From Tuwongella immobilis (lineage in GTDB: Bacteria > Planctomycetota > Planctomycetia > Gemmatales > Gemmataceae), in assembly GCF_901538355.1 (NCBI RefSeq), contig NZ_LR593887.1, forward strand, positions 4,378,920-4,442,919: a DNA stretch of 64,000 nucleotides. The letters run 5' to 3'. Positions 8,973-15,049 of this stretch are shown here, in pieces (position 1 is the first letter of the stretch; each line of letters opens with the position of its first letter). The notes under the pieces were generated by a model that saw only the letters and a list, made by a program, of their open reading frames with translations, was not told where the DNA came from and did not search any database. The translations under genes were made by a program, and so were the position numbers.

Positions 8973-9938
8973 TCAAAATTCCGGAGTCACTTCGCCACCG
9001 GAACGGGTGATGATGCGAGCGTAATTGATCGGGCTGATGCTGGCACTGATGCTCCGCACCGACCCATCTCCCAGCAGGCTGACCGCGACGCCGGTGTGGA
9101 ACGAATAGGTTTCGCTGGATCCTTCGGTGCCGAACACAGGATCGGGGTAGCTGGTGTAGTTGAAGCCGTTGGTGCAGTTGATGACGCAGGCTCCAGTGAA
9201 CGGGGTGACACCATCCGCCGAACTGGTGTTCAGCGTGTAGTCCGACGCAGGACGGCACCAGCCACCGGCATTCACCTTCGCCGTCGGCACCGTGCCGAAC
9301 GGTTGACCGCGACGATAAATCTGCGGTCGGCCTGCCGATTCCGTGACCATCAGCGTATTCGACGTGCCATCCGTGATATCAGCGATGCGGACAACGCGGT
9401 TCTTCTCCAGAATCCCCGGCTGAACCGCCCCGGTGGTATTCACCGTCACCGCTTGTGCAGCTACCCCGGTGACTGCTGCATAATCGGTAATGCCAACGAT
9501 ATTCCAAACATTCGTCTGCGGATCACCGTCGAGCCGCGTCGGATTCGGGGCCGATGGGCATTGCAAAATCTTGATCTGCTGCGAGGTGATCGGCAGATTC
9601 GCCGCCGAACTCCAAGTCGTGTTCAGGTCATAGTTTCGGCGGAGATTGTCCTGCTCCAAATACGGCAGCAAAGCAATCGTCCAACTGATTCGCGGCAGCG
9701 GCGTATTTCCGGACGGACGAACGCTCGTCGGGAACGCTTCCATCGCCGAATAGTAGTTGTGGAACGCCAATCCAACTTGCTTGAGATTGTTTTGGCAGCG
9801 CATCCGCGAGGCGGCCTCTCGCACCTTCTGCACAGCCGGCAACAGTAAGCCGATCAAAATGGCGATGATTGCAATCACCACCAGCAGTTCGATGAGGGTA
9901 AACGCCGAGCGCGAGCGACGAACCAACGATCCAGCCAT
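8973..9938 (-). CDS. DUF1559 family protein with type IV pilin-like N terminus (second copy)
   Basis: This 321-residue paralog of the 685-1608 protein has a basic n-region and [11 protein letters not shown] prepilin-type signal at residues 8-35, again with Ala instead of Gly before the cleavage Phe, followed by the conserved [22 protein letters not shown]-terminal H-x9-DG motif is present ([16 protein letters not shown]). The ATG at 9938 has an AAGGAAT ribosome site. It follows a Cys-anchored carboxypeptidase-regulatory-like lipoprotein gene by 60 bases and is closed by a terminator at 8883-8935, so the two form a unit. Expected location is the cell surface; the family's biological role is unknown. 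Confidence 0.93.
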   Translation of the reverse strand: MAGSLVRRSRSAFTLIELLVVIAIIAILIGLLLPAVQKVREAASRMRCQNNLKQVGLAFHNYYSAMEAFPTSVRPSGNTPLPRISWTIALLPYLEQDNLRRNYDLNTTWSSAANLPITSQQIKILQCPSAPNPTRLDGDPQTNVWNIVGITDYAAVTGVAAQAVTVNTTGAVQPGILEKNRVVRIADITDGTSNTLMVTESAGRPQIYRRGQPFGTVPTAKVNAGGWCRPASDYTLNTSSADGVTPFTGACVINCTNGFNYTSYPDPVFGTEGSSETYSFHTGVAVSLLGDGSVRSISASISPINYARIITRSGGEVTPEF

Positions 9939-9998
9939 GATTATTCCTTATATACCAATCGATTCTTGAATCGGTCGAAAGCAACGGGTGGAAACCAA

Positions 9999-10457
9999 TT
10001 AGCGACTGCGAACTTCGATGGGCGGCAGGTCGGTGCTGCCTGGCCGCACGGTGACACGAACGCCAGATGTTTCGGGATTCGCATAGCGTGGTGGCAGTGT
10101 GTTCCGAGGCGTGACCTCGGCATCGCCGGTAATGCGTCCTTTGGGCAGCACAAATCGCGTCACGGCGACTTGGTATTCCCCGGCGGCGGCCCCATCATCG
10201 GTGGTGCGCGTCGTCAGTTTGAAGCGACCTTGCGCATCGGTCTTGCCGCTGGCAGTCGGTGCATCGGGTTGATTCCCGATCGGTCGAAGGGTGACTTGCA
10301 CATCGGCTGCCGGTTTCTGATCCACCAGCACAACCCCTTGCACGGGAACGAGTTCCGCACTGGCATCGGAGCTGCTACAGGCCGACATCCCCAGCATCGA
10401 GAGCATGCCCAGAGTCGCCGTCCATCGCCGCCATCGTCTGCTTGCCACTGCGTTCAT
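9999..10457 (-). CDS. lipoprotein with carboxypeptidase-regulatory-like domain
   Basis: This 152-residue protein starts at 10457; an open frame runs further upstream but through promoter-like sequence, so the internal Met at the basic signal (MNAVASRRWRRW) is preferred. The hydrophobic segment ends at a lipobox-like MSAC with Cys27. The mature domain reads VQGVVLVDQKPAADVQVTL, then TDAQGRFKLTT, then GEYQVAVTRF, the strand pattern of the transthyretin-like carboxypeptidase regulatory domain found on many planctomycete surface lipoproteins. It has no catalytic site and probably binds or scaffolds at the envelope. It sits 60 bases before the DUF1559 gene and behind a good promoter and a palindromic operator candidate. 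Confidence 0.82.
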   Translation of the reverse strand: MNAVASRRWRRWTATLGMLSMLGMSACSSSDASAELVPVQGVVLVDQKPAADVQVTLRPIGNQPDAPTASGKTDAQGRFKLTTRTTDDGAAAGEYQVAVTRFVLPKGRITGDAEVTPRNTLPPRYANPETSGVRVTVRPGSTDLPPIEVRSR

Positions 10458-10520
10458 GATTCGGTTCCCTGGGTGACTTCGAGTCGATTCCCAATCATTA
10501 CTATCCTTATCGACAAAGGG

Positions 10521-10549
10521 ATCATAACGCTTGAGCCGAAGATTGTCTA
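10521..10549 (-). promoter_or_regulatory. sigma-70-type promoter for the lipoprotein/DUF1559 unit
   Basis: On the minus strand, TAGACA (10549-10544) and TATGAT (10526-10521) each match five of six consensus bases with exactly 17 bases between them. Transcription would start near 10514, about 57 bases before the lipoprotein start codon. Confidence 0.7.
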
Positions 10550-10566
10550 CCGTAAGAATCAAGAAA

Positions 10567-10582
10567 GTCAGGTATACCTGAC
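10567..10582. promoter_or_regulatory. perfect 16-bp palindrome, candidate regulator-binding site
   Basis: GTCAGGTATACCTGAC is a perfect palindrome without a loop, the form expected of a dimeric DNA-binding regulator's operator rather than an RNA hairpin. It lies 17 bases upstream of the -35 box of the promoter at 10521-10549, a position more typical of an activator than of a repressor. No regulator gene is adjacent. Confidence 0.55.
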
Positions 10583-10646
10583 AAAGTACGCTCAGCGCAG
10601 TCCGCCCACGAATTGGTCGGCGGATGGGTCGGTCCCCCGCGGAAAC

Positions 10647-10682
10647 GCTGCTGAAATTGCTGCCGGAATTGCTGCTGGAAAT
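10647..10682. repeat. three imperfect 12-bp tandem repeats
   Basis: Three consecutive copies of the pattern GCTGCTGAAATT occur with one or two changes each. They lie in the intergenic gap downstream of the SMP-30-like gene. The 12-bp period is a multiple of three, but no start codon or ribosome site makes a gene convincing here. Confidence 0.5.
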
Positions 10683-10685
10683 GCC

Positions 10686-10724
10686 GCACGCCGAGGAGTC
10701 CTGGGTGGGACATCCTCGGCGTGC
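10686..10724 (-). terminator. hairpin terminator after the SMP-30-like gene
   Basis: A perfect 12-bp GC-rich stem (10686-10697 with 10713-10724), with a further GTCC/GGAC pairing in the loop, lies about 31 bases past the stop of the minus-strand gene at 10756. No T-run follows, so termination may need a factor. Confidence 0.6.
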
Positions 10725-10755
10725 GCGAGTCACCAACAATCGGCCGAATGCGAAA

Positions 10756-11775
10756 TTATTTCGGAGCACGGGTGAAGGTTTGAATGCGGCACAGGCTCTT
10801 ATCGGCGGTGATGTACAGCACGCTGCCGTCGCCGCCCCAACCGCAATTCGCGGTCGGCACGCCGGTGGCTAAGGTGCCCAGGTGTTTGCCTTCGGGGGTG
10901 AAAATCAGCACGCCGCCCGGTCCGGTGGCGAACAGATTCCCCTTTTCGTCCACCTTCAGGCCGTCGGGCAGACCGGGCTTGCTGCCGACCCACTTGGTGG
11001 CATCAAACAGCACTTTGCCTTCGCCCAGCGTGCCATCTTCCTTCAACGGAAACGCTTTCCAGATCGCCAGTTGCGGATCGGAATTGGCGACGTACAGCGT
11101 CTTTTCATCCGGCGAGAGCGCCACGCCGTTGGGACGAGTCATTTCCTTGGTCAGCAGCGACAGCTTGCCATCGGGCGTGAGCCGATAGACGCCTTGGAAA
11201 TCGAGTTCCTTGTTCGGATCGTCCATCAATTTCGGCAGACCGTATGGCGGATCGGTGAAGAAAATCGTGCCGTCTTTCGCAATCGTCAGATCGTTGGGGC
11301 TATTGAAGCGCTTGCCGTCATACTTGTCGGCCAGCACGGTGACGTTCCCCTTGGGATCGATCTTGACGAGCTGCCGATCCCCGTGCCGACAGGCGATCAG
11401 ATTCCCCTTGGCATCGCGGGCCAACCCGTTGGAGCCGGGTTCCTTGCCGGTGAACGGTTCCTTGCCGGTGTAGCCAGCCGGGCGCAGAAAGAGTTCGATT
11501 CCCTTCTTCGGATTCCACTTCCAAATGGTGTTCTTCGGAATATCCGAAAACAGCAGGTACCCTTCCGGGAACCATACCGGGCCTTCGGACCAATCGAATC
11601 CATCCGCGAGCTTCTCGATGAAGGCTTGTTTGTCGATGAGTTGGTCCAATGCCGGGTCGAGTCGTTCCACGGTGCCTAATGTCGGGACATCGGGCTTCTC
11701 GGCGGATGCCGGTCGCGGCATGCAGGCAACACCGGCGAGCATGGTCAGCGTCGCCAGGCCAATCAGACGTTTCAT
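10756..11775 (-). CDS. SMP-30/gluconolactonase-like exported protein
   Basis: This 339-residue protein starts at the ATG 11773-11775, behind GGAGATGACCTG, at the beginning of a signal peptide (MKRLIGLATL to about residue 25). It has the six-bladed SMP-30/LRE propeller signatures: FDWSEGPVWFPE (metal-binding Glu), SNGLARDAKGNL, NSPNDLTIAKDG with TDPPYG (metal-binding Asn), RPNGVALSPDEKTLYVANS, and GLPDGLKVDEKGNLFATGPGG (catalytic Asp). Such proteins are calcium-dependent lactonases acting on sugar lactones, here probably in the periplasm. The substrate cannot be read from sequence. It lies downstream of the Cache-sensor kinase on the same strand, with a 128-base gap. Confidence 0.9.
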   Translation of the reverse strand: MKRLIGLATLTMLAGVACMPRPASAEKPDVPTLGTVERLDPALDQLIDKQAFIEKLADGFDWSEGPVWFPEGYLLFSDIPKNTIWKWNPKKGIELFLRPAGYTGKEPFTGKEPGSNGLARDAKGNLIACRHGDRQLVKIDPKGNVTVLADKYDGKRFNSPNDLTIAKDGTIFFTDPPYGLPKLMDDPNKELDFQGVYRLTPDGKLSLLTKEMTRPNGVALSPDEKTLYVANSDPQLAIWKAFPLKEDGTLGEGKVLFDATKWVGSKPGLPDGLKVDEKGNLFATGPGGVLIFTPEGKHLGTLATGVPTANCGWGGDGSVLYITADKSLCRIQTFTRAPK

Positions 11776-11903
11776 CAGGTCATCTCCAGCGTGGGAAAGG
11801 GTCGCATGCGGTCGATGGTACCACTCCCGAAAGTGGACACAAGCAATTTCTCGGCGATCGGGCGCAACCGCCATCGTCCCAGCCACCCGGCGATGGTCGC
11901 GAT

Positions 11904-13838
11904 TCAATTCTCGGAAATTGGCAGCGTGTCCAGCCGCAACTCCCACCCGGTGGAAGCCACCACCGCCCGACGCAGCACACGACCGGCGACCGGCTCGAAT
12001 CCCGGCGATTGATAGATTGGTGTGCCACTGGCGGTGCGAATCTGGCAGGTGTCATCCACCCCCGGAATTAGATCGCGGACGATCATCTGGGCGGATCGCA
12101 ACGAGGTCACCGCCAGATCCAACACGACCACCCCGGCGAATTGCCCATGCTTGCGAATTGGCACAACGCGCGATACCAGCAGCGTTTTCGCAACATCCGT
12201 CCCGGCATAGGGTTCCGTCCAGCCGCGTCCCTGTTCCTGGCCGAATCGATACCAATCGCGTTCGGTGTACGGGACACCCGGTTCTTGATCCAATCGCCGC
12301 AATCGCACACGATCGGCTTCTTGATGGGCGAACATGGCCATGCCGCGCCCCGATTCCGGCGGCAAGGCGATGCACAATCCGAACACACGCGGATCATTTT
12401 CGACCGATCGCACGAGCAATTCCGGGGAGATACTCGCCCCTGCTTCAATCATGCTGGCGAGCAATTGCGGCACGGCGGCGAGTTCTCGCAGCTCGGCATC
12501 CAATCGATCGGCGGCCTGTTGCACCAACGATTCCTGCGTGAGTTCCTGCGCGATTCGGGTGCGCTGCAACTCCGCGCCCAATCGGCGATTGACCCAGAAT
12601 CCCGCAATGACCGCCGACATTCCGGTCAGCAGACAGACGGCGATGAGCGCAGCCCGGCTGGGATGCCGCCGACTCCACCGCCAGATCCGCGCCATGGGTC
12701 CCAATCGGCGAGCCAACACCGGCCGGCCGTCCAGAAATCGCCGCAAATCGTCGGCCAATTCCATCGCGTTGGGGTAGCGCTTGGCTGGGGATTTCTCCAA
12801 GCATTTCAGGCAGATTGTCTCCAAATCCAACGGCACATCCGGATTGAGCCGCCGCGGTGGCACCGGCTCATCGATTTGCACTTGTCGCAACGTCTCCAAC
12901 ACGCTGGCGGATAAAAACGGCGGGCGACCGGTGAGCAATTCGTACAGGATGCCGCCGAGTGCGTAGACATCCACGGTGGGGCCAAACTCGCGAATCATTC
13001 CACGGGCCTGTTCGGGAGCCATGTAGCTGGGGGTGCCTCGAACCGTGCCGGTGCGGGTCTGTTGGGAATCGGTGTCGAATTGTCGCGCCAGGCCAAAATC
13101 CGCCAGTTTCGGAATTCCCCGCGCATCCAGCAGCACATTCGCGGGCTTGAGATCGCAGTGAATCACCCCCACTTGATGCATCGCTTGCAATCCCGCCGTC
13201 AATGGCAGCAGCCATTCCACCGCCTCACGCGGGGCAATCGGCCCATCATCCAGCCGATCCGATAACGACCCGCCGGGCATCAATTCCAAGGCAAAATAGG
13301 TCAACCCGCCAACTTCACCGACATCGTAGACTTGCACGACATTGGGATGCGAAAATTGGGCCAACACACTCGCTTCTTGCCGCATTTTCGCGGAGGCATT
13401 CGGCGAGACGATCCCCGCCAGCATCTTCAGCGCCACCAACCGATTGAGCGACTGCTGCCGAGCGAGATAGACCACCCCCATGCCGCCTTCGCCCAACTTG
13501 CGGATGATTTCGTATCCTGGAACCTCGATTGCCGACGGCATCGCCGAATGGTGCGTGGCATCCGCGGGTGTGGAATCGGCACGAATCATCCGCCGGCCCG
13601 CGTCCAGCGCTGCAATCTTTTTCAGCACATCGGGCAGCAAATCCGGGGCATCGGCACACAAGTCCGCAGCCGAGACCGATTCCCCGGCATCGCAGCGACG
13701 CTCGTACTCAGACAATAGCGAATCAATGCGATCGGCACTGCCGCGAAATTCTGTGGTGGCATCGCCATGGTCCCGCGCTTCGCCCATTTTCGCCCCCCCC
13801 ATCGCCCGAGTCGCCCGAGTCGCCCGAGTCGCGTGCAT
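11904..13838 (-). CDS. membrane Ser/Thr protein kinase with C-terminal Cache-like sensor
   Basis: The protein has 644 residues from the ATG at 13838 (AGGA ribosome site 8 bases upstream). The N-terminal 100 residues are variable, beginning with an ATR-ATR-ATR repeat. The Hanks kinase domain spans about 109-370: glycine loop GEGGMGVV 116-123, Lys138, HCDLKPAN 227-234, DFG 247-249, GTPSYMAPEQ 269-278. The catalytic loop reads HCD, not HRD, so this is a non-RD kinase that should not need Arg-mediated activation-loop control. A single membrane helix at 396-416 leads to an external domain (about 420-640) with RDWYRFGQEQGRGWTEPY and TLLVSRVVPIRKHGQFAGVVVLDL, the pattern of Cache/PDC ligand-sensing domains. 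It probably senses a small extracellular ligand and signals inward. Confidence 0.88.
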   Translation of the reverse strand: MHATRATRATRAMGGAKMGEARDHGDATTEFRGSADRIDSLLSEYERRCDAGESVSAADLCADAPDLLPDVLKKIAALDAGRRMIRADSTPADATHHSAMPSAIEVPGYEIIRKLGEGGMGVVYLARQQSLNRLVALKMLAGIVSPNASAKMRQEASVLAQFSHPNVVQVYDVGEVGGLTYFALELMPGGSLSDRLDDGPIAPREAVEWLLPLTAGLQAMHQVGVIHCDLKPANVLLDARGIPKLADFGLARQFDTDSQQTRTGTVRGTPSYMAPEQARGMIREFGPTVDVYALGGILYELLTGRPPFLSASVLETLRQVQIDEPVPPRRLNPDVPLDLETICLKCLEKSPAKRYPNAMELADDLRRFLDGRPVLARRLGPMARIWRWSRRHPSRAALIAVCLLTGMSAVIAGFWVNRRLGAELQRTRIAQELTQESLVQQAADRLDAELRELAAVPQLLASMIEAGASISPELLVRSVENDPRVFGLCIALPPESGRGMAMFAHQEADRVRLRRLDQEPGVPYTERDWYRFGQEQGRGWTEPYAGTDVAKTLLVSRVVPIRKHGQFAGVVVLDLAVTSLRSAQMIVRDLIPGVDDTCQIRTASGTPIYQSPGFEPVAGRVLRRAVVASTGWELRLDTLPISEN

Positions 13839-13861
13839 GTTCCTGATGTGATGGTAAACCG

Positions 13862-13878
13862 TGGCCGACAATCGGCCA
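13862..13878. promoter_or_regulatory. short hairpin in the divergent leader region
   Basis: TGGCCGA/TCGGCCA with a 3-base loop lies 23 bases upstream of the kinase start and next to an A/T-rich run (13879-13887). On the minus strand it would sit in the kinase mRNA leader. There is no following T-run, so it is not a terminator. Confidence 0.35.
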
Positions 13879-13979
13879 AAAAATTTTGCGAAACCGGTGT
13901 CCCGATTTCGCGGCCACCTCCGCTTGTGATGGTGTCTCGATGACGCGAGACGAAACAAACCTCAAACCGGAGCCAAGCC

Positions 13980-14882
13980 ATGAAGAAGCAAGCCATCGCC
14001 CTGAATGTTGCCAACCTGGATGAACGGATTGTTCCCGCTGCCAACCTCGGTCAACACGCTGCTGCCTTCGCCCCGATCGCCGTGATGGATCGAATCGAAG
14101 TCGATGCGCCGCATGCGGATGCGATTTTTGTCGGCCTGGGAGATGCATCGGCGAATCCGCACACCGCCTCGGTGGACTTCCACAACGCACTGTCGAAGAA
14201 TGCAGTCTATGTCGGTCAAGCCGGTGAGAATCTCGAAGGAGGCATTTTTGGTGGAATCGTCGATATTGCCCGCAAGGTGATTCCGTTCATCCCTGGTCCA
14301 AAAGATCCGCTCTCGAATATCCACAACAATTTTGTCAATCTGAAGTCCCTGCAAGTGGGCGACATCCTGCTGTTCCAGTCCAATGGATTCATGTCGGGCA
14401 CCACCAAATTGTTCACCAACGGCTACTACAACCACGCCGCCATGTATGTGGGGGATGGCATGATTGTGCATGCGATTCCCGGTGGCGTGAAGATGGAAAA
14501 ATTGAGCGACTATGTGAGCCGTGATTCGGGTTTGCAACGAATCATGACCATTCGTGTGCCGAACCTCAGCGATTTCGAACGAGGCAAGATGCGCACCTTC
14601 CTGATGGATCAAGTCGGCAAACGATATAACTACGATGGTGCGCTTCGAGTTACCATGAACGATACCCCGGGCATGGCGATCTACAATTGGGCCACCGACG
14701 GCAGCCCGGTGCGGAACGATTACTACTGCTCGCAATTGGTTGCCGCCGCGTTCAAACACATCGGTCGGCCCGTGGGCAAATCGATGGAACAATCGCCCGG
14801 CGATCTGTCCGAACTGGTCAAAGATGGCAAAGCCAACGGCGTCGGCTGCCTGTTCCAAGCCGGCCGACACTCCCTGAGCTGA
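13980..14882 (+). CDS. YiiX/YebB-like permuted papain-fold hydrolase, exported
   Basis: This 300-residue protein belongs to the permuted NlpC/P60-papain superfamily (YiiX/DUF830 type). The catalytic pair is visible: His152 in YYNHAAMYVGDG and Cys250 in NDYYCSQLVAAAF, with the expected order (His before Cys) of the permuted fold. VGDILLFQSNG (126-136) is the conserved first strand of the domain. Residues 13-20, LDERIVPA, resemble the short LEDR-VPA-type tag at the start of many Gemmata exported proteins, and there is no ordinary signal peptide. Residues 20-120 are unassigned. Relatives hydrolyse amide or thioester bonds in lipids or peptidoglycan; the substrate here is unknown. It is transcribed divergently from the Cache-sensor kinase and ends in a hairpin at 14898. 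Confidence 0.82.
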   Translation: MKKQAIALNVANLDERIVPAANLGQHAAAFAPIAVMDRIEVDAPHADAIFVGLGDASANPHTASVDFHNALSKNAVYVGQAGENLEGGIFGGIVDIARKVIPFIPGPKDPLSNIHNNFVNLKSLQVGDILLFQSNGFMSGTTKLFTNGYYNHAAMYVGDGMIVHAIPGGVKMEKLSDYVSRDSGLQRIMTIRVPNLSDFERGKMRTFLMDQVGKRYNYDGALRVTMNDTPGMAIYNWATDGSPVRNDYYCSQLVAAAFKHIGRPVGKSMEQSPGDLSELVKDGKANGVGCLFQAGRHSLS

Positions 14883-14897
14883 GCCGCCGCAACCCAC

Positions 14898-14923
14898 GGG
14901 GGGAACCGAGCATGGTTCCTCCC
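14898..14923 (+). terminator. hairpin after the YiiX-like gene
   Basis: A 10-bp stem with one G-T pair (14898-14907 with 14914-14923) and a 6-base loop lies 15 bases past the stop codon. It has no clear T-run. Confidence 0.5.
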
Positions 14924-15049
14924 GCACTCCCCCGCTCCCGCGACTGCTTCGGATGAGAATTCCGCCCGATGGAATCTGGTTTCGCTTGCAATCGGTTCCG
15001 CGATGCGTTTACACTGGCAAAATCGTCCCGTATTCACGACCTGCCTGGG

